Positions 42,813-52,109 of a DNA stretch of 64,000 nt are shown piece after piece. The position numbers and the translations under genes are program-made. The notes under the pieces were generated by a model that was given only the letters and a program-made list of their open reading frames with translations, did not search any database and was not told the DNA's origin. This DNA is from Clostridium paridis (GTDB taxonomy: Bacteria > Bacillota > Clostridia > Clostridiales > Clostridiaceae), in assembly GCF_016765615.1 (NCBI RefSeq), contig NZ_JAESWA010000022.1, forward strand, positions 1,034,555 through 1,098,554, in the 5' to 3' direction. Each line of letters begins with the position of its first letter. Within the stretch, counting starts at the first letter, position 1.

Positions 42813-43703
42813 TTACTTTTCTTTAATATATAAATAATATGCACCTTTTGCAGGTGATACTTCTTCATCTACAAAGGCTATAATATTTGCATTCTTATTT
42901 AAATACTCTTCGAATGTTTCTCTAAGTATTTTTGATTTTTTTAGCACTCCTCCAACTATTCCTATACTTGCACTTTGAAATCCTAATTTTTTATATACCC
43001 TCTCAGTAGTTTTAGCTATTGCTAAACCTTCTGACTTTAAGATATCAATTGCAATCTTATCTCCTAAATCAGCTCTTTTAGAAACTATAGGAGTAATTGA
43101 AGCTACTTCATCCTTAGTGTTTGAATATACAAAACCAATTATTTCATCAACCTTTTTCATTTTTAGACTTTCTAATATTTCTTTTGAAAGTTCACTCATC
43201 TCTATACCAAAATCGTTTTCGTAAATCATATTCTTAAATGCTTCTATAGCTATTTTGTAAGCGCTGCCTTCGTCTCCTAGAAGGTTACCCCAGCCTCCAC
43301 ATCTAGCTTCTTTTCCGTTCTTAATTCCAAAAGCTACCGAACCAGTACCTGCAATGGTGAGAACTCCATCTTCACCTTTAAGTAATGCCTTAAGTGCTAA
43401 CTCACCATCATTCATTACAGTTGAATCAATGCACAATTCTTTTTTTATTCTCTCTTGTACGATTTTAGCGTTATCATCTACTTCTGCTCCAGCTAAGCCT
43501 AAGTATAGTCCTTTTAACCCTTCTATGCCATAAGTCTCAACTACTTGCTTTATTGCATTAATTATATTATTTAATGCCTCTTCTTCCCCATTAAGTAAGT
43601 TACCGAAGCCAGTTACTGCACTTGTAATAGCTTCACCATTAAGATCATAGGCAACTGCTTCTGTTTTAGTTCCTCCGCCATCAATCCCAATTACATATTC
43701 CAT
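42813..43703 (-). CDS. BadF/BadG-family amino-sugar kinase (NagK/MurK-like)
   Basis: The 296-residue protein is an ASKHA-fold kinase of the BadF/BadG/BcrA/BcrD group, which includes GlcNAc and MurNAc kinases. Seen are the phosphate-1 loop YVIGIDGGGTKTEAVAYD, LGLAGAEVDDN, VMNDGELALKALLKG, GVLTIAGTGSVAFG and GWGNLLGDEGSAYKIA. The protein sits 19 bp from the MupG-like gene. That fits phosphorylating the GlcNAc released by MupG; the MurK enzyme of Clostridium acetobutylicum is a related precedent. Specificity between GlcNAc and MurNAc cannot be decided by eye. Confidence 0.85.
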   Translation of the reverse strand: MEYVIGIDGGGTKTEAVAYDLNGEAITSAVTGFGNLLNGEEEALNNIINAIKQVVETYGIEGLKGLYLGLAGAEVDDNAKIVQERIKKELCIDSTVMNDGELALKALLKGEDGVLTIAGTGSVAFGIKNGKEARCGGWGNLLGDEGSAYKIAIEAFKNMIYENDFGIEMSELSKEILESLKMKKVDEIIGFVYSNTKDEVASITPIVSKRADLGDKIAIDILKSEGLAIAKTTERVYKKLGFQSASIGIVGGVLKKSKILRETFEEYLNKNANIIAFVDEEVSPAKGAYYLYIKEK

Positions 43704-43793
43704 AGTAATACCTCTTTTCTTCTAAATATAAATCATTAACCCTAGATTATAAAAGTATTACTCTCATATAAAAACAATATAAGTTTCTTACTT

Positions 43794-44090
43794 TTATAGT
43801 CTAGTGTAAACTTCTATTATCTCATTAGCCAAATCTTTTAATGTCATTGTTGTCATTAGATGATCTTGAGCGTGAATTAGAAGTAGCGAAAATTCAGCTT
43901 TTTGTCCTGCTGCTTCTCCTTGAATTAAGCTTGTTTGAGCATTATGAGCATGTCCCAACTCTTCATTTGCTTTTACTATTAATTCATTTGCTTCTTCAAA
44001 ATTTCCTTCTTTAGCTGCTTGAATAGCTTCCATTGAGTAACTTCTTGCTTCTCCACTATGCATAATTAAGTTTAATATTATTTCTTCCAT
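43794..44090 (-). CDS. PTS EIIA, lactose/cellobiose family
   Basis: The 98-residue all-helical EIIA receives phosphate from HPr and hands it to EIIB. It matches the LacF/CelC type: MEEIILNLIMHSGEARSYSM, EANELIVKANEELGHAHNAQ, and the active-site region LLIHAQDHLM (His73 and His77). It forms a trimer in relatives. GGAAGTAAA precedes the ATG. It lies between the EIIB and kinase genes in the sigma-54-dependent operon; a hairpin precedes it. Confidence 0.94.
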   Translation of the reverse strand: MEEIILNLIMHSGEARSYSMEAIQAAKEGNFEEANELIVKANEELGHAHNAQTSLIQGEAAGQKAEFSLLLIHAQDHLMTTMTLKDLANEIIEVYTRL

Positions 44091-44138
44091 TTTACTTCCA
44101 TCCTTCCCTAATGTCTACTGTAAATATTTCTAACGAGA

Positions 44139-44163
44139 TAAAGACGTCTGAAAGACGCCTTTA
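44139..44163 (-). other. Intercistronic hairpin between EIIB and EIIA
   Basis: TAAAGACGTCT pairs with AGACGCCTTTA with one mismatch around GAA. On the minus strand it follows the EIIB stop without a good T-run, so it is more likely an RNA-stability or partial termination element than a full terminator. Confidence 0.55.
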
Positions 44164-44173
44164 TTAAATTTAT

Positions 44174-44479
44174 TTAACTTAGCTTATCCAATGCAAATTT
44201 AAGAACTTTAGCACCATTCATAGTTCCATAGTCAATAGTATTTATAACATCTACTGGAACTCCCTTTGGCTCCATCTTAGCCTTAAGTTTATTTAATAAA
44301 AATCTAACTTGAGGTCCTAATAATAATATATCTATTTGGTCTTCATAATTTCTAAGTTCTGATTCTGCCACTGCATTTATCCATACTTCAATACCTTGCT
44401 CTTTTGCAGCAGCTTGCATTTTTGAAACTAGTAGACTTGTTGACATACCTGCTGAACATATTAACAAAATTCTTTTCAT
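44174..44479 (-). CDS. PTS EIIB, lactose/cellobiose family
   Basis: The 101-residue EIIB carries phosphate on Cys8 in [20 protein letters not shown] and transfers it to the incoming sugar at EIIC. The fold's [13 protein letters not shown] segment is present. It is the first gene of an operon EIIB-EIIA-kinase-mupG. The operon has a sigma-54 promoter 68-84 bp upstream and a palindromic activator site further up. GGAGGAGTAAGAC precedes the ATG. Confidence 0.95.
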   Translation of the reverse strand: MKRILLICSAGMSTSLLVSKMQAAAKEQGIEVWINAVAESELRNYEDQIDILLLGPQVRFLLNKLKAKMEPKGVPVDVINTIDYGTMNGAKVLKFALDKLS

Positions 44480-44546
44480 GTCTTACTCCTCCTTATAAAC
44501 TGTGATCTAAGATTCTATAAATTAATTACCATTACACAAATTATAA

Positions 44547-44563
44547 AGCAAGTTCCATGCCAA
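44547..44563 (-). promoter_or_regulatory. Sigma-54 promoter of the EIIB-EIIA-kinase-mupG operon
   Basis: On the minus strand TTGGCATGGAACTTGCT matches the -24/-12 consensus with one mismatch. Spacing equals that of the promoter at 41482-41498, and both share the start TTGGCATG. Confidence 0.92.
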
Positions 44564-44622
44564 ATATCTTCAAATTCAATTTCATAAAGAATATAGATAT
44601 TCTGCCAGTTTAGAAGCTTTTC

Positions 44623-44648
44623 CAGTGTGTAAGATGGTTTACACACTG
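44623..44648 (-). promoter_or_regulatory. Palindromic activator site upstream of the PTS operon
   Basis: CAGTGTGTAA and TTACACACTG form a perfect 10-bp inverted repeat with a 6-bp spacer, 60-101 bp upstream of the sigma-54 promoter. Same half-site as at 41579-41588. Likely bound by the LevR-like regulator whose gene starts next door. Confidence 0.8.
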
Positions 44649-44676
44649 AAAAAGACATTAAATACACAGACTCATT

Positions 44677-47427
44677 CTAATACACAGTCTTAGTATTTTC
44701 TACAATCATTCTAACTATAAAAGCAATTTCTGAGTCAACAATATTTAAGTCATATTCTCTCTCCATATTCTTTAATGCTTGTTTAACTAATATAAATTCT
44801 TTACTAAATGAACTTCTGTACTTATTTAAATTAGGGAATTCTCTTTCTTTTCCACCATTTTTTATTGTATCGATAAGGAAACATATGTGCATTATCATAC
44901 CTATCTTTACGTTATGTGGTATTTCTTTATTAAGTAATTCCTCCATCTCACTAAGTGAAAATCTAATATCTTCAACTAATTTTTTTCCTTCTATTTCAGG
45001 AATCTGTTCATCAATTGAGTCAGAAACCTTAATAAAATCCTCTTCTGCTTCAATTAGTTCATCTAGTTTTTGAATTCCTTCACTAGTTAAAATATCAGGT
45101 GCAGAAATAAATGGAATATTATCTAATGTGAGATTTACAGTTCCTACTATTGCTAATGGCTCATATTTCTCTTTAAGTTCTGCAACATTATCATAAAATT
45201 CTTTTTTATCTAAAATATTTAAAGGTATTATCTTTAAGCTTGATCCATATTTCAATTTCTTCTTTAAGATTTCTTTAATCCTTTCAGCAGAACCTTCTCC
45301 TGTAAAGCATGTGGTTATTATTAAAGGCATTTTTCTCTTAGGAGAATTTTCTATAGCTCCCTTAACTCCAAATCTACTTACTTCTACACATGAATCATAA
45401 ACGGAATCTAAATCCCTTCCATTTAGTGCTTTTCTTCCTGCTTCAATTACTAGTAGAGTTGTTACCATGTCAATAGTCTTTATACTAATCCCAGTTTCTA
45501 CTTTTATTATTTCGCCAAAATTAGTTAATGATCCCATGTCTACCAAGAGGAGAATTCCTTTTCCTTTATGCATGTTTTTTATCTTGCTTTTTGCAAGCTT
45601 AAGCATGTCTTCTGCCTTCATGCTTAATGGCATATCTAAAGCTTCTACATACTCCTCACCAATTAATGAGTTAGCTACTTCAACCATTGAAGAGGCCGTA
45701 GAATGTCCATGCATAATTACTAAAACTCCTACTTTGCCTTCTTTTTTTATATCCACCTCATATGGTTTTGCTGCTAAGAACATTGTTAAGTATCCTATTT
45801 CATCTAAAGGAATTTGAATATCAAATGCATCATCTATAAATTTTGCCACTTCCATAGCTACTAAAAATTCATTGCCATATTGTGCTCTAATAAGATTTAA
45901 TTTTGGATGATATATTTTTTTGCCTTGCTTAACTCTCTCTATGCTTCCTTGAAGATGCAATGCTAACCCGAAATATACCTTCTCATCAAAATCTCTAGCG
46001 AGTTTTGCTGATGCTAAATTAATTATCTTTTCTACTAAGTCAACAATCTTTATATCAACTATTTTGCTTATTTCATCTTTTCTAAATTTTTCTGGCAAAT
46101 CCATTATATATTTATTGAAATATCGCTCTATATCGATATTTAATATCTCATTTATTTGTTTTTCCTCTATACCTTTTTGCCTTAAAACTTCTAATTTATT
46201 CTCAATAATATCATAGAAAAATTCTCTTTTAGAAATGTCTGAATCATCCAGTTCAATAACAGGGAAGTTGTCATCTTGATCCTTAAATGAAAATCTTAAT
46301 ACATCCCCAACATTTAAAAGAATGTCATCAATTTCATCACGATGCTCTTGTAATTTCATTAACCCTCTTTGAACTCTTTGTGGTATATCATTTTGTTCTA
46401 CAATTATGTAGTTTCTTCCATTTGCTTTGTAATTTAGAAATGCTTTTGCACAGGACAACTGAATATCACTTCTTAGTTGACCAATGTTATTAGGACAATC
46501 ATATAAGAAAAATGAGATTAAGGCATTTTTATTAAAATAAATACTCTTACCTAATCTATTTGATTCGCCTTTAATAAAGTCCTGAAGTAAATAATATCTC
46601 TCTTTCAGACTTCTTTCCTTTAATGAAGGCAAGGTTATAGTCATAGGAATTCTTCTGGTAAATGTCTTTAATAAGTATGATGCCGGATCTTCTGTAGTCG
46701 CCGCAATAATTTGTGCGTCTACATGTATTAAATTTTCTGTATCTCCTAAGGGTCTAAAGTATCCTTTATCAATATAAGTAAATAGCATTTCTTGTGCCTG
46801 AGGAGATAGTCTATGAATTTCATCTAAGAAAATCATTCCGCCATCCGCCTTCTTAAGAAGTCCTTCTCTATCCGATTCTGCTCCTGTATAAGCACCTTTC
46901 TTAACACCAAATATTTGTGCAATAACTAATTGTGGATTATCTGCATAATCAGCACAATTGAATCTTACAAATGGTGCATTGCTATCTAATGCTCCTGATT
47001 CCTTTGCAAATGTATACATCAATTCTGCAAACATTGACTTTCCTACTCCTGTTTCTCCCAAAATAAGAGTATGAAGCCCTCTTGGCGGGTATAAAATAGC
47101 GGCTTTAGCTTGCTGTATTGGAACTTGCAAGCTTAAATCTGCACCAACCATTGAGTCTAAGCTATTATTTACTATTTTTAATGTATCATTACTTTTTACT
47201 GAATCATCTTTTGTTTGCACTTCCCTATTTTCTTCAATTGCAGAATAAACAACTGGCCTTCCATCTATCTTCTTTACCTTTTTTTCTTTATAAAGCTGAT
47301 TCAAATATCTACTTACATTAGCCCTGTCCAACTCCAAAAAATTACTTACATCATTGGCAGTAACTCCTTCAGCAAAACTTTTTTGCAATTCTACAATTGC
47401 ATGATATACATCATCTAGTTTGCTCAT
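44677..47427 (-). CDS. LevR-like sigma-54-dependent PTS regulator
   Basis: The 916-residue activator has, in order: an N-terminal winged helix (VTANDVSNFLELDRANVSRY); an AAA+ sigma-54 contact domain with Walker A LGETGVGKS near residue 125, GAYTGAESD near 178 and Walker B MIFLDEIHRL; a PRD with LALHLQGSIERV; an EIIA-mannose-like domain with VIMHGHSTASSM near 575; an EIIB-like segment around IITTCFTGEGSAE; and a second PRD (MIMHICFLIDTI). Such proteins are switched by PTS phosphorylation. The ATG at 47427 has GAGGAGGG upstream. The neighbouring -24/-12 promoters are its natural targets. In the first PRD the usual second His is Phe (EIGYLTMFL). Confidence 0.93.
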   Translation of the reverse strand: MSKLDDVYHAIVELQKSFAEGVTANDVSNFLELDRANVSRYLNQLYKEKKVKKIDGRPVVYSAIEENREVQTKDDSVKSNDTLKIVNNSLDSMVGADLSLQVPIQQAKAAILYPPRGLHTLILGETGVGKSMFAELMYTFAKESGALDSNAPFVRFNCADYADNPQLVIAQIFGVKKGAYTGAESDREGLLKKADGGMIFLDEIHRLSPQAQEMLFTYIDKGYFRPLGDTENLIHVDAQIIAATTEDPASYLLKTFTRRIPMTITLPSLKERSLKERYYLLQDFIKGESNRLGKSIYFNKNALISFFLYDCPNNIGQLRSDIQLSCAKAFLNYKANGRNYIIVEQNDIPQRVQRGLMKLQEHRDEIDDILLNVGDVLRFSFKDQDDNFPVIELDDSDISKREFFYDIIENKLEVLRQKGIEEKQINEILNIDIERYFNKYIMDLPEKFRKDEISKIVDIKIVDLVEKIINLASAKLARDFDEKVYFGLALHLQGSIERVKQGKKIYHPKLNLIRAQYGNEFLVAMEVAKFIDDAFDIQIPLDEIGYLTMFLAAKPYEVDIKKEGKVGVLVIMHGHSTASSMVEVANSLIGEEYVEALDMPLSMKAEDMLKLAKSKIKNMHKGKGILLLVDMGSLTNFGEIIKVETGISIKTIDMVTTLLVIEAGRKALNGRDLDSVYDSCVEVSRFGVKGAIENSPKRKMPLIITTCFTGEGSAERIKEILKKKLKYGSSLKIIPLNILDKKEFYDNVAELKEKYEPLAIVGTVNLTLDNIPFISAPDILTSEGIQKLDELIEAEEDFIKVSDSIDEQIPEIEGKKLVEDIRFSLSEMEELLNKEIPHNVKIGMIMHICFLIDTIKNGGKEREFPNLNKYRSSFSKEFILVKQALKNMEREYDLNIVDSEIAFIVRMIVENTKTVY

Positions 47428-47600
47428 TTTTTCCCTCCTCAGTTTAAGAATTTTAATATAATCTGAGAACTTATATAAACTAGAAACTATTTTCAACTAG
47501 CAACATAAATTATATTTCTACTAAAACTCTATAAGTAAATGATAACATAACGTTATTATACTATACTTATTAGTATAATAAAATAATCTGTAAAAAAATT

Positions 47601-47636
47601 AGAGGATAGCCATTTTTCAAAAATAAGCTATCCCCT
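47601..47636 (-). terminator. Terminator of htrA
   Basis: AGAGGATAGC pairs with GCTATCCCCT with one mismatch, and ATTTTT/AAAAAT extends the inner stem. Minus-strand tail AATTTTTTTAC; the plus-strand side also has T7. Confidence 0.85.
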
Positions 47637-47663
47637 GTTTTTTTAGAATATCCAAATTTTTAT

Positions 47664-49094
47664 TTATTCATTGCTTTGAGCTTTCATTACAACTTGAAGA
47701 GTTAACTCTTTTCCATTTCTTACTACCACTACGTTAGCCTTATCTCCCTCTTTTAATTTAGCTTTCTCAGCATTAAGTTGTGCACTTGTTTTAACTGGTT
47801 TTCCGTTAAAAGCTGTAATTACATCTCCAATCTCTATCCCAGCAGTTTCTGCAGGTGATCCATTTTGTATTGCTTTAACTAAAATACCTTCTGGTAGTCC
47901 TTGTTGCTTCGCTGTATTCTTATCTAAGTCTTGAATTACTACTCCCAACATTAAACCTGAAGAGGCAACACTTCCATTATTATTGTTATTCGAATTATTT
48001 TTATTTGATGGAGTACTTAATGCACCAAGTTTATCTTTTGCATCATTAATTGGTATTGAGAATCCTATACCTTCTACTCCATTTTCACTAATTTTTGCAG
48101 AATTAATACCAACTACCTCTCCCCTAGAGTTTATTAATGGGCCACCACTATTTCCTGGATTTATAGCTGCATCAGTTTGAATATATACAGATGTACTTCC
48201 ATCTTGATTCTGAAGAGTTCTATTTGTAGCACTTACAATTCCCTTTGTTACAGTTCCTACAAATTCTTTTCCTAATGGATTTCCTATTGCAATTACGTCT
48301 TCCCCAGCTTGAAGTTTGCTTGAATCTCCAAGTGTTGCTACTCCCGGCATATCAACTTTATCTTGTAATCTTATTAATGCTAAATCTCTGCTTTCATCAT
48401 AATTTACAACTTTAGCTTTATATTCTTTACCATTGTTGAAAGTTACTTTTACTTCTGTTGCTCCTTGAACTACATGGAAATTAGTTAATATATCTCCATC
48501 TTTATTAATTATGAATCCTGAACCAACACCTTCTTGTTGTTGGCTGAAAAATCCATTATTTACGATACTCTTTGTAGATACACTAACAACTGCCGGAGCT
48601 ACCTTCTTTACAGCATCTGTTACTGATAATGCATCTGAATTACTCGTAAATGAAGGTGGTGTATAAAAATTATATGGATCACTAGATGATGTTTTTAAGT
48701 TTCCACTTTCTATTTGATTTTTAACTAAAAAATATGTTGATGGTATTGAAACACCAAGTGCTACCGCAACAGATATTCCTCCTACTAAAATATACTTTCC
48801 TAACGAATTAAAGTTCTTATTTTTCTGCTTCTTTCTCTTCATCTTCTTTTCTTTGCCGTTAGAAACCATAACAAAGTCCGGGGTGTATATTTCTTCCTCT
48901 GCACTGTTCTTCACTCCTGAGTTATCAATAGCCTCTACTTCATTATTATTAACATCTGAGTTTGAAACTGAACTTACATCACTTTCTATATTTTCTTCAT
49001 TTTTAATTTCGTCATTATTTACTATTTCAGAATTATTTTCTCTATTTACTTCATATGAATTATTTTCATTAATATTATCATCTCTAAAATCACT
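47664..49094 (-). CDS. htrA: HtrA/DegP-type membrane serine protease
   Basis: The 476-residue S1C protease handles misfolded proteins at the outer face of the membrane. It has an acidic Asn/Glu-rich cytoplasmic region of about 95 residues, a membrane helix at about 100-125 (YILVGGISVAVALGVSIPST), and the trypsin-like domain with His207 (LTNFHVVQG), Asp237 (SRDLALIRL) and Ser316 (NPGNSGGPL). A PDZ domain follows from about 370 (GLPEGILVKAIQNGSPAETA). A poly-Asn linker precedes the PDZ. The ATG at 49094 has GGGAGG upstream; the in-frame ATG eleven codons earlier overlaps this site. Single-gene transcript. Confidence 0.94.
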   Translation of the reverse strand, partial: SDFRDDNINENNSYEVNRENNSEIVNNDEIKNEENIESDVSSVSNSDVNNNEVEAIDNSGVKNSAEEEIYTPDFVMVSNGKEKKMKRKKQKNKNFNSLGKYILVGGISVAVALGVSIPSTYFLVKNQIESGNLKTSSSDPYNFYTPPSFTSNSDALSVTDAVKKVAPAVVSVSTKSIVNNGFFSQQQEGVGSGFIINKDGDILTNFHVVQGATEVKVTFNNGKEYKAKVVNYDESRDLALIRLQDKVDMPGVATLGDSSKLQAGEDVIAIGNPLGKEFVGTVTKGIVSATNRTLQNQDGSTSVYIQTDAAINPGNSGGPLINSRGEVVGINSAKISENGVEGIGFSIPINDAKDKLGALSTPSNKNNSNNNNNGSVASSGLMLGVVIQDLDKNTAKQQGLPEGILVKAIQNGSPAETAGIEIGDVITAFNGKPVKTSAQLNAEKAKLKEGDKANVVVVRNGKELTLQVVMKAQSNE

Positions 49095-49218
49095 CATTAA
49101 AATCAAACCTCCCAAAGAAAAATTCATTTTTTTATTATATCCATAGTCCTAATATAAAATATCAATGTGTCATGTAAATGACAAAATAAACTTTTTTCTC
49201 TATTTTCTAAAATGAAAG

Positions 49219-49246
49219 AAAAAACAGAGTGTAATCCCTGTTTTCT
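49219..49246 (-). terminator. Terminator of the hydrolase-fold gene
   Basis: AAAACAG pairs with CTGTTTT with a 10-nt loop. The minus-strand tail is TTTCTTTC. It lies in the 237-bp spacer between htrA and the hydrolase-fold gene. Confidence 0.7.
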
Positions 49247-49331
49247 TTTGTAATGATGAATACTTTTAATTTTTATTACTAATACTATAAAATAATTAAT
49301 ACTATATCTTGGTTAATATAGTGATTACAAT

Positions 49332-50348
49332 TTATTTCTTTGCATTCACCTTTGCTTTTTCTAATACGTAGTTTATTGCTTCTAAAGTTTTTTCTTTATC
49401 AGATATCGGTATATATTGCCCTTTGCTATTAGTTGATATCTGAGTAATATATCTTGATTTTGACAAAGTTAATAAATTCTTATCTTTATCCATATTTTCT
49501 TCTCTAGATACTATTGCTAGAGGGTTTTCCCCTAACATTCCTTCTATTTGAGAAGAACTTTCTCCATTCTCTAGATTTATAATTTCATTGTAAATAGCTT
49601 GGGAATACTTACTTCTTATTCTATTAGACATATATTCACTTGCCAATTCTTCATCATCTGCAGAAAACACATCTTCAGGTTCTTTTAGTAATCCTAATTT
49701 TTCCCTAAAATATGATACTCCAAAATAAGCACTTATATATTCTGCTTTATATTTAAATTTACTACCTGCAAAATTTTTGATATACTCCTTGTCCTTTATA
49801 TATTTTTCATTTATGGGATTGATAAGCACAACCCCTTTTACTATATCAGGATATGTATTAGCAAAGTTAGTCATGACTAATGACCCATATCCAGAACCCA
49901 CTAATATATATGGACCTGTTATATTTGCCTTCTTTAGTGTCAATCTCAAATCATCTGCCTGCTTTTTTAAATCGACTCTATTTCCTCCATCATTATATCC
50001 ATAACCTAATCTATTATACTGAAAAGTTTTAATATTATATTTTTCTTTGAAACTTTTTTCTATGGAATTCCATTCATTTAAATCTAATCCCAAATCCGAG
50101 TCAAATACCATTGTAAGTTCGCCTGATCCTAAATCATTATAAAATACTTTTTTCTCATCTATTCTTGTATATTTAAACCTTGACTTAAACTTCTCATTGT
50201 ATACTTTTCCTAAAACAAATTGAAATACAGCCAAAGATAATAATATAAGAATAATTACATAAACTGTAATCTTAATGACTCTTGGAATATTTGTGCTTTT
50301 CTTATACTTAAGTCTATTTATACCATTAGAATGACGAAGCATATTCAT
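49332..50348 (-). CDS. Membrane-anchored alpha/beta-hydrolase-fold protein lacking the serine nucleophile
   Basis: The 338-residue protein has a membrane helix at about residues 22-47 and an extracytoplasmic alpha/beta-hydrolase domain (FQYNRLGYGYNDGG, DLRLTLKKANITGPYILVG). The nucleophile elbow, normally GHSxG, reads GSGYG at 151-155, so the catalytic Ser position is Gly153. Unless Ser152 or Ser156 substitutes, it is probably not a standard esterase. The gene begins 6 bp after tsaD ends and is likely co-transcribed with it. GGGGGAG precedes the ATG at a somewhat long spacing. Function unknown. Confidence 0.75.
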   Translation of the reverse strand: MNMLRHSNGINRLKYKKSTNIPRVIKITVYVIILILLSLAVFQFVLGKVYNEKFKSRFKYTRIDEKKVFYNDLGSGELTMVFDSDLGLDLNEWNSIEKSFKEKYNIKTFQYNRLGYGYNDGGNRVDLKKQADDLRLTLKKANITGPYILVGSGYGSLVMTNFANTYPDIVKGVVLINPINEKYIKDKEYIKNFAGSKFKYKAEYISAYFGVSYFREKLGLLKEPEDVFSADDEELASEYMSNRIRSKYSQAIYNEIINLENGESSSQIEGMLGENPLAIVSREENMDKDKNLLTLSKSRYITQISTNSKGQYIPISDKEKTLEAINYVLEKAKVNAKK

Positions 50349-50354
50349 TTCTTT

Positions 50355-51374
50355 TTACTTCTCCCCCAGTTTTAAATTTGGCTTTGCATTTAAATCCAAC
50401 CCACTTGAATAACCTTTAATCAATTGAAAATAAGCTGCACTTCCAATCATAGCTGCATTATCAGTGCATAACACTAGAGAAGGAAATAGAATCTCAACCC
50501 CTATTTTATTTCCTTCTTTAATTAAATTATTTCTCAAATAGCTGTTAGATGCAACCCCTCCAGCTATAGCAATTTTATTAATTTTTCTTTTTTCACATGT
50601 TGCTAAAACATTTTCTGTAAGCACTTCCACTACTGATTTTTGGAATGATGCTGCTACATCTGCTCTATTTATTTCTTCACCCTGCATGTTTTTCTTATTA
50701 ATATAATTTAATACTGCAGATTTTAATCCTGAAAAAGAAAAGTCTAAAGTATCTTCATGGAATTTAGCTTTTGGAAATTTAATTGCATCTTCATTTCCTT
50801 CTTTTGATATTTTATCTATCTTAGGACCACCTGGATAACCTAATCCTATTGCCCTAGCTACCTTATCAAAAGCTTCACCAGCTGCATCATCTCTAGTTTC
50901 ACCTAGTATCTCATATTCTCCATAATCCTTAACATGAACTATGAATGTATTTCCACCTGAAACAACTAATGATACAAATGGAGGTACTAAGTCTTTATGA
51001 TCAATAAAATTAGCACAAATATGTCCTTCAATATGGTTAACTCCTATTAGGGGTAACTTTAAAGAATATGCTAATCCCTTAGCATATTGCAAGCCTACTA
51101 AAAGAGCTCCCACTAGTCCCGGCCCATATGTCACCGCAACTGCATCTATATCTTCTAATGTTACATTTGCTTCCTTTAATGCTTCTTCAACAACCCAGTT
51201 TACTGCTTCAATATGTTTTCTAGAAGCTACTTCTGGAACAACTCCACCAAATTTTTCATGTATATCTATTTGAGATGCTATAATGTTTGATAAAACTTCT
51301 CTTCCATTTATTACAATGGCAGCTGATGTTTCATCACAAGAGCTCTCAATGGATAAAATAATTTTTTTCTCCAT
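50355..51374 (-). CDS. tsaD: tRNA threonylcarbamoyladenosine transferase TsaD
   Basis: TsaD transfers the threonylcarbamoyl group, made by the Sua5 protein at 1.1-2.2 kb, to A37 of tRNAs. The 339-residue protein of the Kae1 family has [15 protein letters not shown] near the start, the metal-binding His114 and His118 in [11 protein letters not shown], and [26 protein letters not shown] and [10 protein letters not shown]. TsaB and TsaE genes are not in the window. GAGGTAGTATT precedes the ATG. The hydrolase-fold gene follows closely. Confidence 0.96.
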   Translation of the reverse strand: MEKKIILSIESSCDETSAAIVINGREVLSNIIASQIDIHEKFGGVVPEVASRKHIEAVNWVVEEALKEANVTLEDIDAVAVTYGPGLVGALLVGLQYAKGLAYSLKLPLIGVNHIEGHICANFIDHKDLVPPFVSLVVSGGNTFIVHVKDYGEYEILGETRDDAAGEAFDKVARAIGLGYPGGPKIDKISKEGNEDAIKFPKAKFHEDTLDFSFSGLKSAVLNYINKKNMQGEEINRADVAASFQKSVVEVLTENVLATCEKRKINKIAIAGGVASNSYLRNNLIKEGNKIGVEILFPSLVLCTDNAAMIGSAAYFQLIKGYSSGLDLNAKPNLKLGEK

Positions 51375-51477
51375 AATACTACCTCATATATCAAATTCAT
51401 TCATATTGTATTATACTTTATAGAGAATATATTATCAATTTAAAGAGTCTTACAATTTTATAACAAGGAGAATATAT

Positions 51478-52101
51478 ATGAATAAATCTTATGCTAAGGT
51501 TATTGTGAAGGGGTCTCCAATATCTAAATCTAATTTTAAATTATTTAATACAAATGGAAGGGCAATTCTCCCCTATAACTCTGGCAAATATCATGATAGA
51601 TACGCACTTTACGAAGAAGAAATTTCTTATGAAGCGAGAGTACAGAATCCAAACATTGTTCTAGAAGAGGGTTTGATAGCAATACTTAAAGTTTATTATA
51701 AGAGTTCTAAACGACATCCTGATACTAACAATATAACAAAAAGTATTTTTGATGGCATTGAAAAAAGTGGCCTTATTGTTAATGATGCTCAAATAAAAAT
51801 AATTTATATAGAAGAATATTATGACAAAGAAAATCCTCGTTTTGAGCTAGAGTTATTTGGTGAAAGTGAATATGAAATAGAATACACTATAAAACCTAAA
51901 GATATCAAAAGCGAAAAGTTAATTTACTCTCCAGCCTCAAATGGGAAAAAGCTTATTAAGAATACCACTTCCAAAACTTCAGAAAATAACAATTTATTAA
52001 TTTGTGAGTTTTGTAATAAACCTATTAAATCAAATGATTATATAAAAGCAAATAAAGGTAAAACCCTAGTTTGTAAAAACTGTTTTAACAAGTTGTTTTG
52101 A
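51478..52101 (+). CDS. RusA-like Holliday junction nuclease with C-terminal zinc ribbon
   Basis: The 207-residue protein has a RusA-type fold over about residues 1-140. The acidic and lysine active-site pattern is visible in HPDTNNITKSIFDGIEKSGL and IVNDAQIK (Asp82, Lys88, Asp92, Asp103). RusA resolves four-way DNA junctions and is common in phages, but no phage genes lie nearby. A linker leads to a C-terminal zinc-ribbon-like CEFC-x18-CKNC. AAGGAGAATATAT precedes the ATG. It is divergent from tsaD and followed 8 bp later by the SGNH hydrolase gene. Confidence 0.82.
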   Translation: MNKSYAKVIVKGSPISKSNFKLFNTNGRAILPYNSGKYHDRYALYEEEISYEARVQNPNIVLEEGLIAILKVYYKSSKRHPDTNNITKSIFDGIEKSGLIVNDAQIKIIYIEEYYDKENPRFELELFGESEYEIEYTIKPKDIKSEKLIYSPASNGKKLIKNTTSKTSENNNLLICEFCNKPIKSNDYIKANKGKTLVCKNCFNKLF

Positions 52102-52109
52102 GGTGAAAA

